A DNA stretch of 64,000 nucleotides, taken from assembly GCA_002104985.1 (NCBI GenBank), contig MCGO01000024.1, forward strand, positions 310,001-374,000, given 5' to 3'. Of the stretch, positions 1 through 10,625 are shown piece after piece. The notes under the pieces are model-generated. The model ran no database searches. It had not been told where the DNA came from and saw only the letters and a program-made list of their open reading frames with translations. Made by a program: the position numbers and the translations under genes. The first letter of the stretch is position 1, and every line of letters starts with the position of its first letter. This DNA is from Rhizoclosmatium globosum. Its lineage: Eukaryota > Chytridiomycota > Chytridiomycetes > Chytridiales > Chytriomycetaceae.

Positions 1-715
1 CGAGTAAGGATGGCGAAGACAGTCTTCAAACGACCTAGGACATCATAAATATTTATCAATCGATATTGGCTAACTCAAATTAATTAGAGCCAAATCTATT
101 CGGGCTGGCAGTGCGTGCGAAATCTCAAGTCTCAAATACATAACCTCAAAAGTGAAATTGCTGCTCGAACTCGACTGAAGTCAGAGCTCAATCTCTTACA
201 ATATCAGGTGCGTTGTTTCCAGGTGCAATTGTCACTGACACCCATCAAAGGAAACGAGCTTACGAAAAGCACTTCGTGCTATTCAAGCATTTCGCAGTGA
301 TTATATTGCTTTGGCAAAGGGTCTCGAGACTTCTATTGTTCGGATGAACTTGATAAATGTCAAGCTCTCCAGTCCGAGTAAGTCTTTTGCACGCCTTTAC
401 ACTGATGAATATTCATGTCGTCCTTCATAGTTGAATTGCGAGATTGCTTGAAGCAAACTTCTTCCCGACTAAAAGCAATCTTTGAGAACAAACCAATCTT
501 TCCCAAGGTATTTTCATTCCTTAGCATTTTCCTTGGCTAACTGCTCACATTCAAAGGTTGAAGTATTAGCCAACCAAGTTTCAGTATTGAAGAAGGCAAT
601 AACAACCGACACCTCGCTGCTCAAAGATTGTGTTCAACTTGCTGAAGATGTCTCAATATTGGAGGTTTCGGAATTAAGTTATAAGATTGAAAAGGATCAA
701 CTGCGGCTTCGATGA
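1..715 (+). CDS. Coiled-coil protein, 3' part only (gene runs in from the left)
   Basis: The window opens in an exon that ends at 3 (GTAAGG donor follows). I read exons at about 88-207, 251-377, 431-507 and 557-715, with introns of 43-84 bp that keep the frame and carry branch-like CTAAC or CTGAC sequences. The visible protein is rich in Lys, Glu, Leu and Ser, contains the heptad-like stretch NLKSEIAARTRLKSELNLL, and ends in DQLRLR followed by TGA at 713-715. It looks like a helical, coiled-coil C-terminus. No catalytic motif is seen and I do not recognise the family. It is convergent with the small gene at 778-1147, leaving 62 bp for both 3' ends. The splice pattern supports a real gene; the function is unknown. 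Confidence 0.6.
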
Positions 716-777
716 TGAGGTGGTTTTGGTGGAACTCTTGTTTATTGTCTTTTCGAGGGAACTTCTTAGATATACTA

Positions 778-1147
778 TTACTTTGAGTTCAATTCATTGA
801 TAATGGCTCGCTTTTCTCCGACTGTGCGGACCAGCGTCATGATACGGTATTGGAGCTTCTTGCTGTTTTCCGACATAGTTAGCTGCCTGCCTTCCTCCCA
901 AAGCGTAGAAACTCACTTCTCTGCCTTCAATTCCTCGATTTCTTTATCCTTCTTTGAGAGTTCAGTGGATGGGGAAGAAGAGTTTGTGGTTGGAGCGTCG
1001 GTTGCACCTTTTTCAGTGTCAGGCCAGTTCTGGAGGCTGAGGATGCATAAAACCGATCAGTTACTTACCGTAAATGATGGCTTTGAGTTCGGCAAGCTGA
1101 GACTCGAGCCCTTGGATGCATGCATCAACTTCAGATGGTTGGCCCAT
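778..1147 (-). CDS. Small coiled-coil protein resembling the N-terminal helix of animal ArgRS
   Basis: The protein starts MGQPSEVDACIQGLESQLAE, has a Thr/Ser/Pro-rich linker, and ends in a helix with the core EIEELKAENKKLQYRIMTLV before TAA at 778-780. Introns lie near 1030-1062 and 865-890. The core resembles the short leucine-zipper helix at the N-terminus of animal cytosolic arginyl-tRNA synthetase (pattern ENxKLxYRxxxL), which binds a scaffold protein in the multisynthetase complex; stand-alone small proteins with such a segment could act as adaptors. That role is inference. The junction of exons 1 and 2 does not keep the frame as read (acceptor phase off by one), so either a different splice site is used or one base is missing. 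It lies 59 bp downstream of the U2B''-like gene on the same strand. Confidence 0.45.
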
Positions 1148-1206
1148 TTCGAATAGAAGAAGTAACAATAAAAAGAAGAGTACATCAGCCTCCATCCATT
1201 TCATGT

Positions 1207-2355
1207 TTATTTACGAGCATATGATACACGCATTTCCCTTCCTGGAAGAATCTGGAACATATTCAACTGTTGTTTGGCAATTGTTGCTTGGGCTTCTGTC
1301 TCGTATTCTACGAAAGCAATATCGCTCTTTCCAGGAACCAGACGAACTTCTTTGAATCCAGGAATCCTTTTTCACCATTCGTTAGCCTCAATGAACAAGA
1401 GTAACATCAGGGTGAGAATAAATAACACTCACTGTTGGAATAGATCCGCCAACTTCTCGTCTGTCGTCTCGGTGGGCAAATTTTCAATGAAGAGAATGGA
1501 GTTGGGAGGTAAGAATTCAGCTGGCATTGGAGCACCTCCTGGAAACCATCCACTGGCACCAAGAGTTGGAACATCTGAACGAGCCTTCTTTGGTAAACTA
1601 GCGCGTTCGGCTTATGAAATAAAAAGAGAATGAGGTGAGTGAGGATTCTTCCAAAGGAATTCAAAGGATAAAACCTTGTTCAACGGCACGACGTTTCTTG
1701 TGTTCCTCCAAAGTTCCATCCTCGATAGAAAAGATAAAGTTGCGGTCTCGGGCATATTGAATATCCTAAAATGAGAGTGCGGCTTTAGTTTATACTCACT
1801 TGCTGAGGAAGCATAAAGAACACACCAAAGGTAAAGAGAACAGAGGAAAACCTTGGACTTCATTTAAAGCCTTTGTTGCTGATTCTACTTCTTTGAAAGT
1901 AATAAAGGCCTGTCCACGGAGCTTGATGTTTGATTTGGCACGAATCTGAAGAATTTCACCGAATCCAGAGAAGATAGCTTCTAGAGCAGTTTTAAGCGCT
2001 ATTGATTTCATGGATCCAGTTAGTTTGAGTGTAGAAGTGGTAGTTGGTGGATGTACTTTTCAAAGCAACTCGTTCGTTCAAGTTTCTGACGTAGAGAGTA
2101 TGATTCGCCTGCATGTCCAGTCACGCAAATAAGATATTGATATAAAGTGAAGGTATTTTGATTGTAAGGAAGAAGAGTCAGTTGATCCGCAGTCAAATAG
2201 TTCAAGTCAGTCACCTCAGTTGGCGCAGGAGCCATTGGTCGTCGTCGAGGCGCCGACTGAACGGCAATACCCAATCCAGGCACAACAATCTGCGATGTGG
2301 ATCCACTCGCTTGGGCTGATGGCGGCGGCACAAACGTGGATGGTTGGTTGAGCAT
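1207..2355 (-). CDS. U1A/U2B''-family spliceosomal snRNP protein (two RRMs)
   Basis: This is an RNA-binding component of U1 or U2 snRNP. RRM1 has RNP2 TLYVRNLN and RNP1-like LRGQAFITF, then the family's NEVQGFPLFSLPLDIQYARD. RRM2 has SILFIENLP, GFKEVRLVPGKSDIAFVEY and ends MRVSYARK before TAA at 1207-1209. In animals, RRM1 binds the U1 or U2 hairpin loop. Five introns are readable, and all keep the frame: GTGACT..ATGCAG at about 2112-2214, GTACAT..AATAG at about 2000-2060, a 60-bp one in RRM1, one in the linker and one inside RRM2. The start at 2355 gives a Pro/Ser-rich leader of about 47 residues; an internal ATG at 2235 is an alternative. Fungi such as yeast separate U1A (Mud1) from U2B'' (Msl1); the sequence does not decide which this is. 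It is divergent from VPS2. Confidence 0.9.
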
Positions 2356-2509
2356 TTGGGAAAAAGTTGTTTGCAGACCTCGTTGCCCTCTCGCTTGCTT
2401 TCCTACTTCCAAGTGAGTTACCACCTGTTGCCAGCAGCAGTATAGTGGACATGGATATTTCGCAGGGGTTCTTTGCCCGAGCCAGCGAAATGAAGCGCGG
2501 ATACCCTCA
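2356..2509. promoter_or_regulatory. Divergent promoter region between the U2B''-like gene and VPS2
   Basis: About 150 bp separate the two start regions and must hold both promoters and leaders. I see no clear TATA box. An ATG at about 2490 lies in the VPS2 leader and is out of frame with the Vps2 protein after splicing. Confidence 0.4.
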
Positions 2510-3435
2510 AGTAGGGCCGAATCAATTCTAAACCCACACTCCCTCAACAGTGGACTTCTTATTCGGACCACGAAAAACTCCAGCTCAAAAGCTCAAAGAG
2601 CACCAGCGCGCTCTGAACAAAGCAGTTCGGGATTTGGACAAGGAGAGAACGAAACTCGAAGCTCAGGAAAAGAAACTCATTGCCGACATTAAGAAAAGTG
2701 CGAAGGCAAATCAAATGGTGTGTATGTGGTGTGAGGAGTGTTTTGGGGGAGAGTTGGAGAGTTGAAGTTGTGACGGTGCACTTTATGATAGAATGCTTGC
2801 AAGATTATGGCAAAGGACCTCGTTCGTACGCGAAGATATATTCAAAAGTTCTATGGAATGCGCACGCAACTTCAAGCAGTGGGGTTGAGAATGCAGGTAT
2901 GTATGGGGTTTACGGAGGTTGATTCTGTCAACTGTTTTAATTTCTCATCAGACGATGAGCTCAAACCAAGCGATGGCAGATGCCATGAAAGGTGTGACAA
3001 AAGCGATGCGTGGAATGAACAAGAACATGAACTTGCCTGAACTCACTAAAATCATGATGGACTTTGAAAAAGAATCCGATATGATGGATATGAAGGAAGA
3101 AATGATGAACGACGCGATCGATGATGTTTGTTATCTCATGGTACTTCACTCTTGGGAAATTAACAGAAATTCAGAACATTGAGGATGCTGACGATGAGAC
3201 GGAAAGTGATAATATTGTGAACCAAATCCTTGATGAGATTGGTATCAATGTTAATGCATCGGTGAGTTTTGAACCCTTCGGCTGCGTTGAATAATTAATA
3301 ATGCACGTGCAGTTGGTGGATGCCCCAACAAACAAATTGGGACAAAAGGCTGCAGCAGTCCCAATGGAAGAGCCTATGCTTGCCGGAAATGATGCGTCAT
3401 TGCAAGAGCGCCTCAATAATCTTCGCAGGGATTGA
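2510..3435 (+). CDS. VPS2: Vps2/CHMP2 ESCRT-III subunit
   Basis: This is an ESCRT-III subunit that polymerises on endosomal membranes and recruits Vps4 for multivesicular-body sorting and scission. The protein begins MDFLFGPRKTPAQKLKEHQR, carries the basic helical core (DLVRTRRYIQKFYGMR), the conserved MKEEMMNDAIDD, and ends in the MIM1-like Vps4-binding helix LQERLNNLRRD before TGA at 3433-3435. Introns: 2511-2550, 2718-2791, 2897-2951, 3126-3174 and one at about 3262-3312 (GTGAGT..GTGCAG). There is no ATG upstream of MDFLFG in the genomic frame: the codon is GTG at 2550. Joining A2510 to T2551 across the 40-bp intron (GTAGGG..AACAG, with a CTAAAC branch) creates the ATG, so the start codon is split by intron 1. 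All frames are otherwise intact. Confidence 0.93.
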
Positions 3436-3577
3436 TTGGATGATTTAACAAATTGCTTGTGGCAAAGTTCTCGAAGAAATTGCACCTTCTTTTTTTTTCG
3501 CATCTCTCAAAAAAGTTCGAACATTGAATGCAAACTGCCTCCAACCACCGCTCCCCACCGAATCCAACCAGTTCATA

Positions 3578-6500
3578 ATGCCGGGACAGATGGTGAAGCC
3601 CAACCAGGACTCTCTGCGACGACGCTTCCTGTCGCACTCGAACACCACGTTGATATGATCGAAGAGGCGCCAAAGGGTGGAATTACTTTCACGGGATCCC
3701 GGAACACTCGTCTGCCCCAAAGACAGATCACTTTGAAATGCGCTCCTTCTCTGTCAAACTCGATGGTCAAGGTAACGTTTCTCCAATGCTCACTCCGACT
3801 TACATATTGACATTGTAATGCATTAGCGAGTATTGAGCACCAAATCGATATCCACGTCATGGATCTAATTGATGTTTCTGATGCCAACGGGTTCTCCTCT
3901 CAGATATCTTGGAAGGCTCAAGTATGTGATGGACTATCGAATCCGTGGTGGAAAATCAAGCACCTCAACCTGAACTCATGCAGAAACTTATGGAAGCTTT
4001 GCTTGAAAATATGGGTCATGAATCTGGATCCTTGATGAAGAAGAGACCAACTCGTGAGTAATGAATGACAGGTCAATCAAATCACATCACTAATGGATGG
4101 ATAGCTGAGTCTGACTCGCTTCACACTCTTTGGGGAGTTTATGGAAGAGGTGGAAGAATTCAGACGTGCCGTGGGAACTGTCTCTGCCACAGATTTACGC
4201 CATCCCTAAACATTCATAGACGCTGCCAACCCTACTCAACGAAAGAGCAGAGAGAAGATGCCGCTGCAATTCTCAACTTATTGACGACTCGATTTGTACA
4301 GTTTCAAGACTGGAGAGAACTTGTTCGACCAGACGAACACGATGATGCTGAAGCACTCATCAAAGATATGCTCCAAAGTTTAAAGACCAAGACGGAGCTC
4401 CTATTATGCCTCCAGTTGATGAGAATATCTATCCTCCACCAGGTATTTAGTTTTTGGTAATGCTTTCATGGCTGACAGACTGCATAGCTTTGTATTTCGA
4501 TAAGAACAGCGAAAAATTGGCCCAAATGTTTGGCAGTGATATCCATCGCGGTCTTCCCTCCTCGAAAATTGCAGAGTTACAAGCCATTATGGGCCAAACA
4601 CACTACCTGCGCCACCAAAACCCTCTGTCTTCAAGATGCTCTGGGCGCAACTTACAGACTTTATGGTTCTCATTTTAATTGCTGCTGCGATTGCCGAGTT
4701 TGCCATGAAAGATCCCGATCCAGCTATCGTTCTTCTGTCGTTGTTGTTATGAACGTCATTATCGGTTTCTCACAAGAGTACCGAGCCAATCGGGCTCTGG
4801 AGGCGTTGTTAACCCTGAGTGTGCCAAAGGTTTGTAACTCATCATGATATCATAAAAATTTACAGGCATATTAGGCCACTGTTATTCGAGATGGAAAGCA
4901 AGAAGTTCTTGACTCTAAAGATCTTGTTCCTGGAGACTTAGTTGTTTGGAAGAGGGAGATGCTGTTCCAGCTGATCTTCGTCTTTGTGAGGTCTCTCAAT
5001 TAGATATTATCGAAGCTATTTTGACTGGAGAAAGTATTGGAACAGAAAAAAGCATCAGAACTATTCGAAAACGAGTAAGTCATGATGTTCTGATGATAGG
5101 TTTGCTCACATAACTTTCTAGACAAGAAAGATTCCATTGACTGACTGCAAAGGAAGTGCATTCATGACCACAGTCGTTTCAAGAGGGCGTGGAAAGGGTA
5201 TTGTAGTTCGTACTGGAGAATTTACCGAAATTGGTCGCATCTCAAAGGCCATTACCTCTACTAAAACTGAAGAGACTCCTATTCAAAAGAAACTCCACTC
5301 ATTGGGAAAATGGCTTGTCTTGTTGGCGATCTTGTTGTGTATTTTGGTGATTATTATTGGTATTGCACATGGGCGTCCTGGAATGGATATGTTCAAGGTT
5401 GGAATGAGTTTGGCAGTTTCCGTCATTCCGGAAGGTCTCGTTGCTGTCGTGACTGGTAAGGAGGTTTCTTTTGCCAAAATTTGTTTCTTACAAGTCTGGT
5501 TGCACAGTTACTATGGCTCTGGCTGTTGGTCGTATGGCAAAGCGAAACGCCATTGTTCGTAAATTGCCATCCGTTGAAACACTTGGATCTGTCACGCATA
5601 TCTGTTCTGACAAGACTGGAACTTTGACGGAAGGAAAGATGGGTGCTTCAGGACTCTGGACATCAGACAACTCTCTCTTTGTGTTTACGCATCCAAGAGC
5701 TGGAAAAGACGGTCATGTTGACGCTGTACCCCGTGTTCCATTATCTACTGCGCTCTCGAATATCCCTGTTCACTCTGGTCCTTCTGATTCAAGCGAAAAC
5801 TTTGAACATTGCTCAAAAGCTATTTCAGAGGCACCCACTCATTTAGTGGTGGCTTCGATGGTTTCTGCTCTCTGTTGTAATGCAACCATTGAAAAAGATC
5901 CAGAAAATGAGAGTGGTTTCAAGTCTACTGGTGATCCGACTGAAGTTGCTTTAGTTGCTGCTTCTCAGGTTGCTGGTTTCCCTAAAGTGTACTTTGAATC
6001 TTCTGTTGGTCTTGAAAAGATGGGTGAATATGCCTTTGATAGTGACAGGAAGATTATGAGTGTGTTATATGGTCAAAAATCGGAAGTTTCTGGCGCAACC
6101 AAGTTTGCCCCTGAAACTGCCTTCATTCTTGTAAAGGGTGCTCCTGAAGGAGTGTTGCATCGTTGTAAGACATACTTGCCACCTGTTCAAGATAATGCAA
6201 CAAATTCTTCAACCGCACAAGGCCATGGAAAAGCAATCGGTTATCTGACAGATTTCCCTGCTGAACAACTTACAGACGAATACGTGAACTACATCTCTGC
6301 CCGCAGTGAGTTTATGGCTGCACAAGGATTACGAGTTTTGGCTCTGGCCATTCGAAAGGTCACAAAAACGGATGCCAAGCGAATCATTGATACCAAAAAA
6401 CAATCTGAGGCCGAAAGTGAATTAACGTTTGTAGGATTGATTGGGCTCATTGACCCTCCCAAGTAAGTAATTGATGTTTTACCGAAATTAGCTTTCTCAC

Positions 6501-7885
6501 TTCGTGTTTTTAGGGCGGGAGTGAAAGAGAGTGTGGAGAAATGTAAAAGGGCAGGTATCAAGGTTATCATGATTACTGGTGATCATATCACAACAGCTGG
6601 GGCGATCGCTAAGCAACTTGGAATTATCGATGAGAAAAATGTATGAGTGGCAGATTTTTTTATGTTTTGTAACCAACTTTGAACATCCAGAATCGTGCCA
6701 TGAAAGGAGCTGAACTTGACCTTATTTCTGAAGATGCCCTGGCAGATTTGCGTCCTTTCCCTGTAGTGTTCGCCCGTGTCAGGTAATTGAACATCTGAGG
6801 TTAAAAAATTATGCTGACTATCGTTTCAACAGTCCTGACAACAAGTTGAAAATTGTTCGTGCTCTTCAAAGCCGTCTCTTTTCTGTCGCAATGACGGGAG
6901 ATGGTGTCAATGATGCTCCTGCAATCAAGAAAGCCGATGTTGGTATTGCCATGGGAATTGGAGGAACTGAAATCACCAAGCAAGCCGCCGACATTGTTCT
7001 TGCTGATGACAACTTCGCCAACATTATTGAAGCAGTTCGTGAAGGAAGACAGGTTTTCGATAACATCAAGAAGTTTATTGTGTACTTGTTGTCCTGTAAC
7101 TCCGCCGAAATTATGCTATTCCTTGCGTAAGTGTACCTTTTGTGATTCAGCGTTAGCTGACGTATATAAAAGCTCTGCGATCATCAACGTGGATATGCCA
7201 TTCACCACAATTCAAATTCTTTGGGCCAATATCATTGCTGATATTCCGCCTGCAATGAGTTTGGGAGGTTTGTTGGCTAAAGCATCATTAGAAATGTCTA
7301 ACATCAATGTACAGTTGAACCTGCTGAAATTAACATTTTGGATCGACCTCCCAGAATTCCTGGACAAGGAGTCTTAACTCTAACTACTTGTCTTGTTATT
7401 ATTTTCCAAGGATTGGTACAAAGTATGGCTACTTTGGCAGTTTATCTTTGTGCTCAAAACGGAACTATTCCGAATGCCACCAAGTTGGGAGAGCAACAAA
7501 CACTCGCCTTCGCGACGTTAACGACTATGCAGCTGGTTCAGGCCTTCCTTTCGCGAAGTGTTGAATTGAGTGTTTTTAAAACGGGTATAATTGGCAATGT
7601 CTGGATGGTTTTCGCGTTTCTTGTCAGTTCCTTCTGTCTTCTGATTGGAATTTATATACCAGGTATTGTGAACTTCTTATCTTGTTTTTGTTCTGACTGG
7701 TTGTTTTAGGTTTGGCGCATTGGTTGGAATTGGAATACATTTCAACTGGTTGGGAGGCGGTTGCTGTGGCTGTTGTGATTCAAATCATTTTGAATGAATT
7801 GATGAAAATGGTTGTACGAGAGAGAATGAAGTACGAAGTGGCTGCGTTCTCAGAAGATTCACATTTAAGAGGGTTGGGGCGATGA
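3578..7885 (+). CDS. P2-type cation-transporting P-type ATPase (ENA/Ca2+-pump-like), frameshifted in its 5' half
   Basis: This is an ATP-driven cation pump. Visible landmarks, in order: N-terminal cytoplasmic region with [10 protein letters not shown]; the LVPGDLVV actuator segment; LTGES (about 5020); SVIPEGL in M4; the phosphorylation loop [13 protein letters not shown] (about 5600); KGAPE; MITGDH; the hinge [10 protein letters not shown] (about 6890); [10 protein letters not shown]; and C-terminal membrane helices ending at TGA 7883-7885. The pattern is closest to P2A/P2D pumps (SERCA/PMR1 and fungal ENA Na+ pumps); I cannot fix the ion. The 3' half splices cleanly, with donors GTAAGG, GTAAGT, GTATGA, GTAATT, GTTTGT and GTATTG. 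The 5' half needs a one-base addition at about 3651, 3720, 4244, 4364, 4585, 4740 and 4947, mostly in short homopolymers. The start at 3578 and about 250 residues before EKLAQMFG are therefore tentative. Confidence 0.8.
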
Positions 7886-7949
7886 GCAAGAAGCCATGGT
7901 GGAAATTCTGGGCATGATTATTTAATTTGAATCTCTTTCATTATGAGAA

Positions 7950-7955
7950 AATAAA
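7950..7955 (+). terminator. Probable polyadenylation signal (AATAAA) of the ATPase gene
   Basis: An AATAAA hexamer lies 65 bp after the ATPase stop codon, followed by T-rich sequence. Confidence 0.4.
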
Positions 7956-7992
7956 TTAATTTGTACTTACTGCTAATAAGTAAAGTAAAGAA

Positions 7993-8905
7993 ATGGGGTC
8001 CTTCCATCAAAAGCAACCAAAGCCACATCAATTCATCCATACAAAGAAGCATCAACATCCTCATCACATATAATTCGAAATCGTGAGGCTATCCGATCAG
8101 CACAGATTTCATCCCTACCACCAAACGCGTCAAACTTGAACAGGTTGCCTGGCCAAATCGACGATTCGTGTGAGCCAGACGGCCCTGACATCGACTCTGA
8201 CGCGAAACCTCTCATTCTCATAAAACTTCAACCAAAAGATTCTGGTGAGGCCCATGCAGAGGAGGCTGGACTAGAGAATTGTCTTGCCTGGAACAAACAT
8301 GCCTCTTTCACGGAAAGCTCCCACATACTCAGTTTTACTGCCCAGGACCTAGCTTCTCCTTCTACTATCGAACTTATTGAAGAACCTCAAATTTCCGTTC
8401 CAAGTTTTGATGAAGAAGAAGTCACTATTGCCCAACTCATGGCAGATCAATACCTACCATTTCTAGGCTAGACGAACCAGCTATTTAACGCCGAATGTAC
8501 CAACTATACTACCACCTCTCAGGTCGATTTCTCTTCCTGATCCTTTGTCCGCCCTCAGGATTGAAATGGAAGAAATGAAACAAAGTTGGGAAGAACAACG
8601 TGTCAAGTACGAAAAGCGTATTTTAAAACTAAGGAATAAGCTGAAAGTAATACGTGCGGAGTCGTCGGTTCAGATTTACGGATTGCAAGAGCAACTGAAA
8701 GGTACGCTTCAACCGGCAACCTGGACGTTCCTTCTAACTTTTGAATAGCTTTTAGCTTACCTCCAGAATCAGCTCAAAAGATAGACGGTTCTGTGGAAGC
8801 CTTCTTACAGGATCAAATAAGTAAAAAGAATCAAGTATAAAGGATTTGAGTATGCAGGTACTGGAGTTGAATGAAAAACTCGTTAATATGACGATGTCGC
8901 AATAA
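7993..8905 (+). CDS. Unknown acidic protein with a C-terminal coiled coil
   Basis: A long open frame (about 8049-8471) encodes an acidic Ser/Pro/Glu-rich region, followed after an intron by a helical segment (MEEMKQSWEEQRVKYEKRIL, about 8560-8620) and short exons ending VNMTMSQ before TAA at 8903-8905. No ATG heads the long frame. ATG 7993 opens a His/Lys-rich stretch that would join it if one base were missing near 8063, so the start is unresolved. Helix content and splice sites support a gene; I do not recognise the family. Its stop is only 11 bp from the stop of PRP46 on the other strand, so the 3' UTRs must overlap. Confidence 0.45.
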
Positions 8906-8916
8906 ACAAAGCTTTA

Positions 8917-10593
8917 TTAATATTTTGGTCGTACAATTTCAGGCTTAAAATTGACAGGATGGGTTTCTGGGGTCTGTAAATGACAGTCAGTTTTGATAAA
9001 TCTCACCAATTGGTTTGAACTTACTGCTCTTTCATCCTCCTTCCAAATTTTAATAGTCTTGTCTCCCTCACCCGTAATCAACCGCAAACCTGTCTGGTCA
9101 AATGTGGAGCAGAAGACTCCATTTTCACTGTCCAAAGAACCCGGTTGTGCTGCAGCCTCGGCAGTTTGGAAGTTGTATCCAGTCTTGTAATCCCAGAAAT
9201 ACATGGATCCATTATCGCCTATTAAAACGGGCCTCGAGTCAAATCCAGAATAAACGAGACTTAAGATTTATCCAAACTTACCTCCAGAAAACATGACATT
9301 GTCTTGGTTAATGGCCAGAGTATTTACAATTGAATTATGGCCCGCCAAGTTTTGAATAAAGTCACCCCTTGGACACTTCCACTGCTTAATATTATCTGTA
9401 CTTGCACTGGCAAAGGTGTATTCATTGGGGTTGATAGCCAATGCACGTACTGATTTCTTGTGGTTTGTTAAAGTACATGTTGCCTTTCCGGCCGCCAGAT
9501 CCCAAAGCTTGATGGTTGAATCAGATGAAGCGGTGATAATTTGTGGATCGGCTTCTTGTGTTTTCACGTCCGCAATGGTTCCTTGGTGGCCCGTAAGAGC
9601 GAAGATTTGGTTCTTTGTACGAATATCCCAGACACGACCAGTGGCATCACGTCCTCCCGTCACGAGAACGTCAAGAGTTGGATGCAGAGACATACAATAG
9701 ATTCCACTTAAATGGCCGTGATATTGACGAATGACTTTGTTGTATTCTAGATCCCAACACTTGATCATTTTATCTTCACCGCAACTGAATAAATAGGGGT
9801 GGCGAGAAGAAACAGCAAGACCACGAACTGAAGAAATATGACCGGTGAGGGATAGTTTCAAGGTTCCAGTAGCCAAATCCCAAATCTAGCCACATATATC
9901 AGCAAACGACAAAATGCATACAATGAATCAATACCTTGATAACACGGTCTCCAGCTCCGGTTGCAAACCATCATTGCTAGGATCGACAGCAATCGATCTG
10001 ACCCAACCCAAGTGACCACTGATGACACGCATCAGTTTCCAGGGTGCGTGCCATTCGGGCTTCGGAATCTTCCTCGTTTCTTTGATACGGACGAGAGCTG
10101 TGGCAGACTCTTGGCCAGCGTTTTCAAGTTTGGGTAAACAACTTTTGACCTGAGAGCAACTGTTCCAGCAGAAGCTGCCGTCCCAGACGCAGACGCTGAG
10201 GGAATGTTCTCAATAAGAGACTGAGCGTTCGACTTTGGAGCGGCGGCATCTGTAGAAAGCAATAAGAACACGGATAGCCAGGAAACAAGAGGTTCACCAG
10301 AACAGATTATCCTTCGTTGGTGCCTTTGATTGCTGAGCAGCCACGGCAGGCGGCAGTTCTCTACTTGTGCCCATTCGTCGTGGATCTTTGAAGACAGCTT
10401 CGCGCGCTGGCTGTACTTGAACGATGTTTGAGAGACTGCGCACACTAAGCAACCCACACCCAAAAACACAACAACCAAACCTTGTCGCGTCATCGTCGAT
10501 CGGCGCAGAAAAGTTGGCAAGAAACACCTTTTGCGTCGCAGCCACCGAGTGCTCGACAAGCGCCGCGAGTGGCGTTGCCTCAGTTGCCGTCAT
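8917..10593 (-). CDS. PRP46: Prp46/PLRG1 WD40 protein of the Prp19/NTC spliceosome complex
   Basis: This is a WD40 propeller protein of the Prp19-associated (NTC) complex needed for pre-mRNA splicing. It has successive repeats with diagnostic PLRG1 strings: [16 protein letters not shown], the [19 protein letters not shown] blade, [48 protein letters not shown], and [13 protein letters not shown] near the end, then [14 protein letters not shown] and TAA at 8917-8919. The N-terminus ([17 protein letters not shown]) is from ATG 10593. At about 9970 the blade reading [18 protein letters not shown] is only restored if one base is added, and a second frame change is needed near 10150; in an essential gene these look like sequence errors. 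The divergent neighbour's start codon is only 32 bp away. Confidence 0.92.
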
Positions 10594-10625
10594 TGGTTGT
10601 GTTGTTGTTGGTTCAAAGAAAAAGG

